Origin: Ophiura sarsii
Taxonomy: Eukaryota; Echinodermata; Ophiuroidea; Amphilepidida; Ophiuridae
Length of the DNA stretch: 64,000 bases
NCBI GenBank assembly: GCA_035610835.1
Contig: CM069447.1
Span: 78,970,878 to 79,034,877, forward strand
Direction of reading: 5' to 3'
Under the pieces are notes generated by a model. That model was not told where the DNA came from, did not search any database, and saw only the letters and a list, made by a program, of their open reading frames with translations. Shown piece by piece: positions 35,465 to 46,725 of this stretch; position 1 is the first letter of the stretch; every line of letters starts with the position of its first letter. The position numbers were made by a program, and so were the translations under genes.

Positions 35465-35984
35465 TTAGTTAAAACTACTCATGTTTAAAAGTTAGACACT
35501 AGACAGAGAGTTAGACGCGTGTTTGAGTTGAACATATTTTCGAGAATAATTTGCGTTTAGTCAAACGATGTGCGTTCTAAACTGCGTTTAAACTTATAAG
35601 GCTCTATCCATGTCCACTCATGTGATACCATTTGCTTTCAATGTCATCGTCATACAATTTTTTAACTGTTTGGAACTATTAGGCAGATATGTTGAACACA
35701 TTGTGAGCAATACGAATGTGTGAGGGGAGAGGGGATATGTGGGAGGGGTGTAATGTGCAAATACAGCCATAACAAACGTAGTTCTTAGGGCTCTTGCCCA
35801 AACACAAGTAGAGGAAAGCTCGAGGAAAGAGCGGGGAAAACGCTCTCCCAAATCAACACAGTTAACACATTGTAATGACCGTTACATTAGCATTGGAGGG
35901 CTTCGTTAATGACCTAAATGCCAATAAAGAGAAGTATTGCTACTTCAAATTACAATGGATTGATTGGAGCTAAGATTAAATTTA

Positions 35985-36617
35985 CAGGGTGAGTAAAAAA
36001 AACCGCAATAGTGGAAAGAATCCATCTTGTTTTCAAAACCAAGTTGAAGTTTGACATTTTTTAAATGTTGAAAGAATGATATAGTTGTTATTAACTTGGT
36101 GAGACCAACTTAAGTTAATCGCATCCCGTTGGTCTTTGTGTTGTCCAAGAAACAGTGATCTTCAATTGACACTGCACACACTGCATTTTCACATTTTATT
36201 ATCCCGCCAACAAACCTTGGAATTATTTCATATTTCTTTCAAATTGAGAACATCATAGGCAATTCATAGCATAGGTACGTACATTTGATTACGTTACTCC
36301 CATGCAAACAAGAAAGGATGCATTCGGGATGCATTCAATTCCAATTATTACGTCTCACATTTTATCAAGTTTTCAAATTTGAATGAGAGACGCATTGTGG
36401 AATCTTATACATACATGTTTTGGGTGTCTCGTGGACACATATCTAAAACGGGGGCATCAGTAACAAGGCTCGACAGAGGTTATCGGAAAATGATATTGAC
36501 TTTTTAGTTAGTATTAACAACTATATCATTCTTGCAATGTTTACATATTTTTAAACTTTAACTTGGTTTTGAAACAAGAAGGCTTCTTTCCACTATTGCG
36601 GCATTTTTTAGTCACCC
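35985..36617. mobile_element. Long-TIR DNA element, CAGGGTGAGT ends
   Basis: Arms of about 110 bp: CCGCAATAGTGGAAAGAA, TTTCAAAACCAAGTT and AATGATATAGTTGTTA at the left have complements at 36488-36600. The left flank is TA; the right terminal bases CACCCTT are slightly decayed, so the boundary is +/-3 bp. The interior has no transposase frame. Same terminal motif as 13369-14176. Confidence 0.85.
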
Positions 36618-37397
36618 TTCGTTACAAAACTTTAGCAGAAGAAGCCATGGACATGGGCCAGACAACGTTGATACATAGCTCATGAATTCCATTCGACAGA
36701 CCACTGACGGGAGACTGAAGGGTGAATTATATATGATCCCATCGGACGTAGTGGATGAACACATGGCAGTATGTCGATACCATTGCATTAGGGAAGATCC
36801 ATGAATCAATATGGCGAAAACATTAAGTAGACCATGACAATGTTCTCGTTTGACGATATATATCCCCATGAACATATACGATGTACATGAGATAGAAAAA
36901 CAAGAATATTCAACTGAGTAATACCAACTCACAATCGTTTTTTAACAAAAGTCTCCTCCACAAACGCTGGAAAATGCGGGGAAACAAAGATCCACAATGA
37001 AACTGTGTCAATATTAACTTAAGGAGAATGCGCGTGTCCTCACAGTATAGACATCTACCACGGCACTAGCTTATATTGCGGACTCCCTAAGGTACTGACA
37101 TTCCACGTTAAGTGGCCCTGAGGGAATATTGCTAAGAATATGCTTTTTACGACATAGGGAAAGTTAATAGGTCATGATGACGACAAGGCCGCAGTGATAC
37201 ATCGTGTATATACGGTAGCAATGTCAGGCCTACATTCATTTCAATTAAACTGAAACTAAGTCGATGGAATCTTTAATTAATACAGTAATTCAATTATGAA
37301 ATATAACAGGTTATGTTCTCAGTGCTTTCTGAAGAAGGTAAAGTGTGTTTAGTTAGTTTGTTTCCGTTGTTACTCTGTCTTCAAAGTAATTTCACAT

Positions 37398-38155
37398 AAT
37401 TCGCAATTACATGGTGATAAAGGATGTGTTTTTCACAACCCAGCCTCCTTAAAATGTGATAAACATTCTAAACTGCTCAAACAAAGTTTGGAATATTTTT
37501 TCAAGCACAAGATTTTCAAATATCGCGGGATACGTTCATTAGGTGTTACAGTGTATATATCCATGTAACGCTAATGTGTTCATCTTTACACTGATACCAA
37601 ATTTGAAGCAATCGACTGCTCCAGTGCTCAGCTACTAGCTTGAGAACATGAGAAGGTCACAATCTGAATGTGCCAAAATCAACACTATTTCGTGCTCAAA
37701 AGAACATCTTTGTCGTCTGTTCAATGAAGTGTTACATTGACCACTACAGTGTAGGGTGATGATCTATTGATTTGTAAGCACAAAATAGTGTTGATTTTGG
37801 CACTTTCAGATTGCGACCTCCCCATGTTTTTAAGCATGTGGTTGAGCACTGGAACATGGGATTGCTTCAATTTGGATATCATTGTAATGATGAACACATC
37901 AGCGTTTAAATAATATATTACACTTAATGAACATATCCCGCGATATTTGCTGGAAAAAATATTCTACACTTTTTTGAGCAGTTTATATGAGACAGAAAAT
38001 GAACATACATCTATATTCGTTTTCGAAATTCCGTAAATAGCATAAGCTGGAAATATATCCAATAAGTAACTCGACACACATTTCAATTACATTGTGATAA
38101 AGGGTGTGTTTATTCACAACCAACTCTCCTTCAAAATGACAAACATTCTATGAGA
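37398..38155. repeat. Direct duplication flanking a hairpin element
   Basis: CAATTACATGGTGATAAAGG ... AACATTCTA (37401-37470) recurs as CAATTACATTGTGATAAAGG ... AACATTCTA (about 38088-38155). Sequence right of the element (TATGAGACAG..ACATACATCTATATTCG) matches sequence after the second copy (TATGAGACTA..ACACATCTATATCAAG). The second copy therefore represents the site without the element. Confidence 0.82.
37471..37983. mobile_element. 513-bp foldback element, TA target
   Basis: Arms of ~220 bp (37471-37696 and 37770-37983) with ends AACTGCTCAAA. Matching segments include ATATCGCGGGATA, TTGAAGCAATC and CCAAAATCAACACTATTT. TA flanks both sides. The empty counterpart ACATTC-TA-TGAGAC at about 38147-38160 confirms the insertion. 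No coding capacity. Confidence 0.88.
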
Positions 38156-38470
38156 CTAAACACACATCTATATCAAGATATAGAAGGTTCATTACACTGA
38201 TCCAGTGTAAAGGTACTCTTGTGACGTGACGTGTACGTTTCGCACACGTATGTATCCTTTGTCAACACTTCTGGTAGTGATGATCTTGACGACTCATGAC
38301 GCGTTTTGCAGTCTTGGAGTTGCCAGTTGATTTATCATCTGGGGATTTTTTGCCAGATGATAAAAGATCATCGAAAACGGGAGTGAGGTGGTATTGCCCT
38401 CTTCTCGGTTCATCGTGGAGGTCGCTCTCTTTCTTATCCATATAGCCTCTCAAATCCATATCTTATATCT

Positions 38471-39457
38471 GGGCAGTTCCGTAATTAGGTAACCCAAATT
38501 GAAGAAATTGAAAAAATTGAAAATCGTCGATATAACCTAATTTATGTATCATATCAAAGGTTATGGGTTGTAGTTTCATGATATAATTTGGAATTTGATC
38601 TAACATTCTCGGTTTGGCTGATTTTGAGGTTGTCGCGGACGTACAGGGCATTTTTTGGTAGAAATCGCACCATGGAAGTGCAATTATTTCCATGAATGAA
38701 CTAAGGCAAGTATTACAAATTGATACAATCAATACAACAATGAACATGTGTTATGTATCATATAAAAAAGTTACTTAAAATGACCAAAATATTTAAGAAT
38801 TATGCTTTTTGGATTAAATTTGGTACCTTCTGTTGCGGACGTACACTTCCCAAAAGCTGCTACTTTTAACCACTCTGTTCAATACTTTGGTAATGTTGGA
38901 AACCAATGAAGTAAGTATTTTTCTAAAGCTGATGATTCATACTTAATGTTTAAAACTTATTTTGTTCTGTATCTGTTTACATGTTTAATACATGGTCTTT
39001 TGTTAGTGTTGCGGACGTACATCTGTGTTGGACGTACATCTGTGTTCACAGATGTACGTCCGCAACACTAATATGTACGTCCGCGACGGATAAACATCAG
39101 TCAATTTTAACTTAAAGATAAAGGTTCTGATAATTTTCTCTGTTTGTTTTCTTTAGGTTTGTCCCTCTTACAAACAAAACAATATTAGTTTTCATTACAG
39201 ACCTGAACACTTCAGAGAACTTTTGATAGGAATACAGGTGTACTGAAAAAATCACTTTCTCTGCGTACGTCCGCGACGGAGGGTTTTCACGCCATATCTC
39301 ATTAACCGAAAATGGTACAGCAAAGGAATTTTCAGGTTTTATACTCCTACTAGAGATACTTGAAACCCAGGTGTTAATAATCAAGCAACTGGTATAGTTT
39401 AGATTTTGCAAGCCCTCAAAGTGTCTGAAATGTACGTCCGTAACTACGGAACTGCCC
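38471..39457. mobile_element. Element with mirror-arranged GCGGACGTAC motifs
   Basis: Ends GGGCAGTTCCGTAATTA and the complement of GGGCAGTTCCGTAGTTA define 987 bp. Inside, GCGGACGTAC occurs at 38635, 38835, 39012 and (as GGACGTAC) 39031; its complement occurs at 39055, 39076, 39265 and (partial) 39432. Orientation switches at a perfect palindrome centred on 39038, and distances from that centre are nearly symmetric. No target duplication is clear and no transposase is seen. The motif array may be binding sites for the mobilising protein (inference). Confidence 0.75.
39004..39072. repeat. Perfect 25-bp palindrome with 19-bp spacer
   Basis: 39004-39028 and 39048-39072 are exact complements (TTAGTGTTGCGGACGTACAT plus CTGTG). 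The spacer holds another GGACGTACATCTGTG, so the motif could pair in alternative ways. Confidence 0.92.
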
Positions 39458-39499
39458 TTCTGGCTATCCGTGCCAAAGACCTTTACCTCGTACCATCCG

Positions 39500-40290
39500 A
39501 TAAAATAGCACAGCAGTTCGGAAAACTCTCAACCTTTGTTTTCCTTTTTCATTGAAGGCTTGGATTAAGTCTATGGTGTGTTTTTTTTCAAAATAAAACA
39601 AGGGTTTGGAACAAGACTGGGCTATCCACTGTATTTGAGTCCCTCTAGGGAATATTGCGGTAGGTCCAAGGTTCAAATTGGTTTAACATTGACATGTGCA
39701 GGTGAACATTAATATTACTGATCATTCACACAAGGTATGAATTAGGGGATGAAAGAAACTTGTCGATCGAAAGCCTCATTATCCGGAAACTTTAACTTTG
39801 TTGGGCTGACATTTTGATGGCGCGGAAGCGCTGTTTGTCATATGCTTATGTATAAGGCTTGCAACAAGTCTGTCAGACACAAACAAGAACGGTATGATGT
39901 ATATTTAGGAAAGTTACTAACTCAGTTTGAAATTGCACAAAACAAATACATTATAATTAGTCATATCAACGGGTGGTAAAAACCCTGCAGGACGTCATGT
40001 TTATCACAAATCTTAAGACTGCACATGTTTTTCCCAACAATTCAATTAAGTATGTTACGTTATATTATGATGAATCCAAGTATATGTGAAAATATTGGAC
40101 CTAAAACATAACAATGATAAAATTGGATGCTTTACGCCCGATATTTAATGGTCTATTAGTTTCATAAGTCGACATGAGCTCGACTACGTCTCGCCCGATA
40201 TAGATCACTCTTTGATATACCTAGCACAAAAAGTCCCTGACCAGGTGCTTTGATGTTTGCTAATCCAAAATCAATAATCGGTACAAAAAA
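39500..40290. repeat. Large inverted repeat, left arm
   Basis: Complementary to 43410-44013. Landmarks: AGGGTTTGGAACAAGACTGG, CTCTAGGGAATATTGCGGTA, CATTGACATGTGCAGGTGAA, AGTTACTAACTCAGTT, GGACCTAAAACATAACAATG and CCAAAATCAATAATCGGTAC. The left arm has about 145 bp extra at 39766-39909. A partial third copy, in right-arm orientation, lies at 41640-41715. Confidence 0.85.
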
Positions 40291-40422
40291 TCATTATTAC
40301 AATTGTAATCATGAATCGATTGCATTATCCTTGGCTTTCTCCCTATTCGCGGTTTTACATACATGACTAACAGTTTTCAACCAATGATATCAAAATTATA
40401 CATTTTTGGAAAGCTCTCAAAT

Positions 40423-41137
40423 CAGTCAGCTGTAGAACGGGGCCCCGTTTCAATTGAGGGCGCTCTATTTAGTGACGCAGTGCCGTCATTTTTTACACGG
40501 CGATTTATCAAGTGACGGAAGTCCGTCGCCTGCCGGAATACGAACAAAAAACACTTTTCAATAGAGGGCGGGCTTGGGAACTGGACTGCGTCTCCAAGGG
40601 AACGGCATCACGTCACAGTAATTTTCAAAATACGTAAAAACCCGAATTTGCCGATTTTAAACAACGAAATAACTCTCTTATCACAGAGATAACCGTTACA
40701 AATGCATCACTTCTGAATACTATGGGCTTATATTTATGGTAAAAATTATCACACTTACTCTAAAAATTCTATAAAATGGTGTAATCTCGTCTAGAAAATG
40801 GTGGTCTCATCGAAGCAAACCGGTCAAAAAACACATAAGTTTAGCTTGTTTCGTGTGATGTTGGGGTCAAAGGTTAAATTAAATCATCGAACTGAATGTC
40901 GCAAGGAGTTATGGTACCTTACAGTCAGCATTTCCGCGATTTTTTTCTCGAGTAAGTTTGCCTTATGCTGCCCTCAACTCGATATCGATAGATAGTTATT
41001 TTTATGCAGATAATTGGGGGTAAAAGGCGAAAATTCAATCATTGCGCAAATTGACGGGTGTGCGTTACCTTTGTTACGTACACCCGTCGTTTTAGAGCGC
41101 CCTCAATTGAAACGGGGCCCCGTTCTACAGCTGACTG
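40423..41137. mobile_element. Element with 45-bp perfect TIRs and 5-bp TSD
   Basis: 40423-40467 and 41093-41137 are exact inverted repeats of 45 bp, starting CAGTCAGCTGTAGAACGGGG and containing GGGGCCCC and GAGGGCGCTCTA. CAAAT flanks both ends (40418-40422, 41138-41142). A 5-bp duplication is compatible with hAT5-like groups, but I cannot confirm. The 625-bp interior has GTGACGGAAGTCCGTCG near 40513 and no transposase. Identical ends suggest recent mobility. Confidence 0.9.
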
Positions 41138-42294
41138 CAAATGGGGGAATTCAAAAATGCCGTTCAAATCAAGATAGGGAGCATTGTAAACTCTAATAAA
41201 TATAAAATGTAAACGTTTGTGCTCATTTACTTCCCGAAATAGGATATTTCAACAAGTTACCATTGACAACCATTATGTTCGGATTGGTATATTACATGAG
41301 GAACTAACATGCACAGTGAAATTATAATTAGGATCGGTATAAAATTATTATTGAACTTAAATCAAAATATGAAAACAAATATTTAAAAATAAAAATAAAT
41401 CGATATTTTTTGAACACTCTTAATCACAAAAGATTACCATAAAGGTCCTATATAAATTCCAATAATATATTTAAATTTCTTGTGAGATAACCGTTCAGAA
41501 AATATAAACTTTTTATGGGGTAGAACAAGTAGCCTAGTTATTGCGATATGCTAATTCAAATATCAGATGGTGTAAATTGTAAAGATCTGAACATGCAACG
41601 GGAAGGGTGGCGAGTTCAAAACACATGGACATCTCATATTTTCCGTATCGATTATTGATTTTGGATTAGCCCACATCAAAGCACCTGAACAGGGACTATT
41701 TGTGTTAGGTGTACAACTAAATATAGTCTCAATTGATTCGATGTTATACCCACAATATGAATAGCTTAATATTCACTGACCATGTTCGAAAAAAGGAAAT
41801 TACCTGACGTAATACAATATCATTTTGCTTGTAGTTAGAAATGTGCAGAAAATAGAAATACAAGATATATAATAAAACACTAAAAACAACAAGTTTTCAA
41901 CAATTTTCTGAATAAAAAGGGGTATCTTGATACACTTAGTAGGGAAAGTAGGTTGAGATATTGTTTTGTTTTTATAATTATTAATAATTTGTTTTCTTTA
42001 AAATTGACAGCAAATTATAGAACAGGATATCGATCCTATTGAATAGTAACCATCGAAATATATTGAATACAGATAAAACCACATCAAATATGTTGCTGAT
42101 ATTTCGCTGCCTATCATTTCTTTAGTAAGCACATTAATTATGACTTAATGATCAATTCGGATATGTTCGCCCGTGCAGTGGAATGGCGGTATGAGCTTAA
42201 AATGCCCGTACTCGCCGAGGCATTAAAGATGAATGTCAATAATGAGAATGGGGAATATAGTCTATGCAATTTCGTGCATGATATTCTTGCGTGA

Positions 42295-42720
42295 TGTCTT
42301 AACGAGATTTTAATATGATGCTACCGTTCGGTCACGTGAATATCTTGCAGTTAATAACAATCCATGGAGTGTTTATATCAAATTGCGTGAATAAGGGTTA
42401 TTGCAGACAACATTTCAAACATTTCACAAAAATGTAAATGTTAATTAATTGCATCACCATAGTAGGAATCTCCATCAGAAATGTATTGGAATGAGTACAA
42501 ACATGTATTGGTTAAGTAATTCTTGAGATAGACTATGAGACTTTGGAAAAGGTTTCTGAACAATATGTTCTGTATGTGATATTAAAATAGCCGCGTGAAA
42601 AGTGTTAACGAGATTATAATGTGGCGCTACCGTTCGGTCACGTGAATACCTCGCAGTTAATACCTATCCGTGGGGTGTATATAATTTTGCATGAAGATGG
42701 GTTATTGCGGAAATCCAATT
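42295..42720. repeat. Tandem duplication containing M1 (period ~307 bp)
   Basis: TTAACGAGATTTTAATATGA ... GGGTTATTGC (about 42299-42408) recurs as TTAACGAGATTATAATGTGG ... GGGTTATTGC (about 42605-42713). Just before the first copy, a decayed M1 right end (CATGATATT..TTGCGTGATGTC-TTAA) can be recognised, so the repeated unit is M1 plus flank rather than flank alone. Confidence 0.72.
42409..42604 (-). mobile_element. MITE family M1, copy 5
   Basis: Minus orientation; retains TTGCAGACAACATTTC, AACATGTATTGGTTAAGTAA, CTTGAGATAGACTATGAGAC, and the end GCCGCGTGAAAAGTG-TTAA (42605-42608). The left terminal repeat has decayed to TTGCAGAC. Confidence 0.72.
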
Positions 42721-42729
42721 ATAAATGCA

Positions 42730-42860
42730 TGGAATGTTCTACGTAGCATACTGTAAACAGCACAGGTTTACAGACGACTCATTGTTTATTCGCGATGGAA
42801 TGTTCTACGTAGCATCATGTTAACAGCAGAGATTTACTTGGTTTATTCGCGAAGCATTCT
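42730..42860. repeat. 66-bp tandem duplication
   Basis: TGGAATGTTCTACGTAGCAT begins at 42730 and 42796, each followed by AACAGCA..A..TTTAC and TTTATTCGCGA. Two units plus a short tail. Confidence 0.82.
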
Positions 42861-43014
42861 ATTTGCGGGAGTTAAAAAACCTAAACGAACAAGCGCATAT
42901 ATTTGAATACATGGTCTACATAATATTGTACACAAGTAAACAATGCAGACTAAACAGCAGTCTTTGTTTCTTTTAAAAATAAACAGGAAACTAAATATTT
43001 GTTATTGTTTTGTA

Positions 43015-43120
43015 TTTCATTTTTGTATTTATTTATTATTTATTTTTATGTTGTTTGTTTTTTTCGTGTTTTTTTGTTTTTTTTGTTTTTTTGTTTGTTT
43101 TTTTGGGGTGGGGGTGGGGA
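43015..43120. repeat. T-rich low-complexity tract
   Basis: Runs of T interrupted by single G (GTTTTTTTGTTTG-like), ending in GGGGTGGGGGTGGGGAGG at about 43105-43122. The small frame here is an artefact of composition. Confidence 0.85.
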
Positions 43121-43409
43121 GGATGATTGACTGACAGCTGGTTACCGCCCCCCTCCCCTACGCCACTTATACATCATATGCGCAATTTATTATTGATGCC
43201 TGTTACCCATTCATCCCCATACCTGACTGGTTGAGATACCACACAGTGGACAATACAAATCAATGATATCCCATAGGAAACCAAGTGCAACTTTGTTGTC
43301 GTTACTTGTGGTTATTGATATCATCATAATTTCAAAAGTAATGAATGATGTATCAAACTACATAGAAGAAATTTGTCCATTTATAAATGCTTATATCGGA
43401 TTTTTGGTA

Positions 43410-44013
43410 CCGATTATGGATTTTGGATCATCCAACATCAAAGCGCCTCGTCAGAGACTTTTTGTGCTAGGTACATCAAAGAGTGATCTTAACGAGCGAG
43501 ACGTATGGAACTAATAGACCAATAAATATCGGGCGTGAAGCATCCAATTTTATCATTGTTATGTTTTAGGTCCAATATTTTCCCATACTTGGATTCATCA
43601 TAATATAACGTAATATACTTAATTGCATTGTTGGAAAAATCCCGAAAAACATGTGCAGTTTTAGATTTGTGATAAATATTACGTCCTGCAAGGTTTTTAC
43701 CACCCGTAACTATGACTTATTTTAATTTATTTGTTTTGTGTAATTTTAACTGAGTTAGTAACTTTTTCATCCCCGATCATACCGTGTGTGAATGATCAGT
43801 AATATTAATGTTCACCTGCACATGTCAATGTTAAACCATTTTGAACCTTGGACCTACCGCAATAATCCCTAGAGGGACTCAAATACAGTTGATGGCCCAG
43901 TCTTGTTCCAAACCCTTGTTTTAGTTTGAAACAAAACCCACACACCCCATAGACTTGATCCAAGCCTTCAATAAAATAGTAAACAAAGGTTGAGAGTTTT
44001 CAGAACTGCTGTG
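43410..44013. repeat. Large inverted repeat, right arm
   Basis: Reverse complement of 39500-40290 without the ~145-bp extra segment. Landmarks: GGTACCGATTATGGATTTTG, TTTTTGTGCTAGGTA, CATTGTTATGTTTTAGGTCC, TTCACCTGCACATGTCAATG and AACAAAGGTTGAGAGTTTTC. The arms are separated by about 3.1 kb, which contains the 40423-41137 element and the M1 duplication. Confidence 0.85.
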
Positions 44014-44306
44014 ACATGTTTGTATGTTTGTTTATTTGTTTGATTATTGTTAGTGTTGGTGTCTTTTTTGGTGGTTTACGTTTCGTTTATTGTTTGTTTG
44101 TATGCCTGTCTGTTTGATATCCGTCAGTTAGTAGCCATATTATCTTATCCAGAAAGTTTTCTAAGCTTAATTCGTGTGTTTTTACATAGTAACGTATTCA
44201 ATGTACGCCAGTATGTAATAACAATATTGTTATTAACTTTATCAAATCATTTTTTGATTACTAATTATCTAATCAATGTTTAGTTTTGGGACTAGATATT
44301 AAGTAA

Positions 44307-44456
44307 GGGAGCACATCAAAACTCGACCGCGCGGCAACCGCTGGTTCCGCCCGGTTGGACCGCATATCATTGTTTAGAACAATAGAAACCGGCTGCAACC
44401 GCACGGAACCACACGGAACCTGCGGTTGCCGGGCGGTCGAGTTTTGATGTGCTCCC
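44307..44456. mobile_element. Harbinger-like MITE (family H1), copy 2
   Basis: Same 150-bp hairpin as 35315-35464 with TAA duplication (44304-44306, 44457-44459). Seven differences by eye between the two copies indicate recent amplification. Confidence 0.92.
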
Positions 44457-44459
44457 TAA

Positions 44460-46029
44460 GCAAGTACAGTATTGAAAACAATCGGTTATACATCACAGAA
44501 ACGAACACATTTTACCATACGCCACTATGTAATACCACCGATGAAATGAAGCATCACCTGATACTTGTAATCTTTATGCACCAAGTCAAACGTGACCTAT
44601 AACGAATGACAGATCGTGCGAGTCATCAAGTCTGTGTTAGACAAACTGTCCTTCATATATTTCAAGTCCGTTTGACAGATTAATAGAGGCACATTTGTTG
44701 GGTGCATGGTGCCATAGTGTAGACATAAATATGCTACGTATTGTCTATACACAGCATAGATGCAATCGTCACAACAACCACTCACGATTAGTGTATTTAG
44801 GGGGGGGGGGTCGTCAATCGCTTCCCGTACTACTGGTAAAAACACATGAAATGAACAAAATATACGTTTGCTTGAATATTACACCATACTTACTAGGCCT
44901 TTTTAGTTTAACCAGTATGAGTGGCTTTTGAAACAATCAAGCAATACTCCAGACTATTGCTTATACACGCACCCCATCCCAACAGTAAACATTTAAACGC
45001 GCCAACTTCCAGTTCTACCTAAACTATATTAAACAAATATTCACGACATCACCAATATTAAACACAGTGGAAAGCTAACATAATAATTCGATAGTTGGTG
45101 GTGAGTTTTAATCCGTACACGAATAGCGTACTTATAGGTAACATCCAACTTTTAATAGAAACATTGATTTCGAGGTTTTTTTTAAATACATTTTTCAATC
45201 ACATTCTACTTATCGGAACAGATCATCGTTGAGACCATATTATCTGGTGACCAAAACTTTACGTTAAAAACTTCCAATGGAAACATAGATTTCGAAGGTT
45301 TTAAATTGTTTTTGTCCAATTCCATTTTACCAATCGGAACAAATCATTTTCGAGCCCGCATCTAGTGACCAAAACCCTACATTTTTTTGTCCATCCTGCG
45401 ATCATTTATTCCTACTTACGTCGTACAAGTTGGAATAAGAAATTCTACGCAAATATCACGAATTCAATTTGTTTTATGCAATTCGATATAGTGAATATGA
45501 TTCAAAGCCATGTGTCCACCGTACTATGAAATTGTGTTCTTTCCAGTTTAATAAGTCAGTAGTTCAGGAATCTATATACCTGTATAAAGCCAAAGTGTCA
45601 TATAATGGTGCTTGTATTATGCATCGGAGCGGATTATTGTCGATTGAACGTGCCTCCCATATATGCTTGCATCGTCCCAAACCTTTAATCTACTGGGAAA
45701 ACACCAATCATCTTGTGTTGCAGTGTTAAGGTTATATTTTAGCAGTGACGCTCTGGCATTCTAGTAATAAGCAGCATTTTTTTTTCTTCTTCCAAAATGT
45801 AATAATTTTCATTTTTATAACCCTAACTCTACTACACTTGGCGAAGTATACTGAGCTGTTATGGTACAGGACTGGATTCAGTGTTTCATGGGCTCTTCTA
45901 ACCTGAATTGTCCGCTCGTTAGCAAAACACACACAATTGTTTACAAATCGACTTGCTGCTATTGGTAAGATATACATGCCCAAATGTCTATGCCTATGCG
46001 TTATATCATCTTAAAGTCAAATACACAAA
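44460..46029. other. No gene; one ~120-bp tandem duplication
   Basis: Apart from the duplication at 45155-45390, a run of ten G at about 44800-44810, and a frame at 45469-45729 without motifs, nothing is supported. Confidence 0.45.
45155..45390. repeat. Diverged ~120-bp tandem duplication
   Basis: GAAACATTGATTTCGAGG, TATCGGAACAGATCAT and GTGACCAAAAC in the first unit correspond in order to GAAACATAGATTTCGAAGG, AATCGGAACAAATCAT and GTGACCAAAAC in the second. Confidence 0.72.
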
Positions 46030-46685
46030 ATGAAGGACGTCTATGTATTTAGACTTATGCAGTTACCTATTTGATATAGATGACGAACATGTTACAAAAT
46101 GTCGAACACAGTGCATTGGCAAAGTATTGCAACAGCGGTGCCATATAATTTGCTGGAAAAGAAAATATCCTACTTTGCTCCTTTCAAAGTTGTCAAATCT
46201 TTCAGTAACTGATCACAGTTTTTTATCACGGTTTAGTCTTCTGGGCAAAACAACGAACGTGTTAACTTGTCGGGACATGAGAGGTTTTAGTATCAAATAA
46301 TATCATAGCCATTTTGTGAAATACATGACCAACGTACTCATCAATATTACAGTGTCTTCTATAACCAGCGATGGTGATTATGTTATATACCCGAGGAGGA
46401 GGGACAGTTATGAATTTATGATGGACAGACACTTCTCAAGTCTGTTATAAATAAATAAATGTTATATATAAATATCCTGAATATTGCATGTCACGGCTGT
46501 CAAACTTGAACGGTAAAATATCTTTATCAAAGGAAAGTGCTTTATTTGTCCTATACATTATTATTGTGTAACAATATTGTTATAAAATACCTATCGGTAT
46601 AAACCAAGTATTATTTAGTAAGTAAGTACATTCTGTATTAATATGATAACTTTAGGAATTCCAGACATTACCTAGCTCGACTTAT

Positions 46686-46690
<5 letters not shown>
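46030..46690 (+). repeat. Repeat block RV, copy 1
   Basis: Landmarks CTACTTTGCTCCTTTCAAAG, ATTTTGTGAAAT, ACTCATCAATATT, ATTTATGATGGACA, CTTTATTTGTCCTATA, GTAACAATAT and GGAATTCCAGACATTACCTA. Ends at the poly-C tract. Confidence 0.78.

Positions 46691-46723
<33 letters not shown>
46689..46723. repeat. 35-base homopolymeric C run
   Basis: Uninterrupted C from 46689 to 46723. Could form i-motif/G-quadruplex structures. Long homopolymers are also places where assemblies go wrong, so the exact length is doubtful. Confidence 0.9.

Positions 46724-46725
<2 letters not shown>

Noticed and set aside
43015..43134. Hydrophobic 63-codon frame rich in F and V
   Set aside because: It is a translation of a T-rich low-complexity tract, not a membrane protein.
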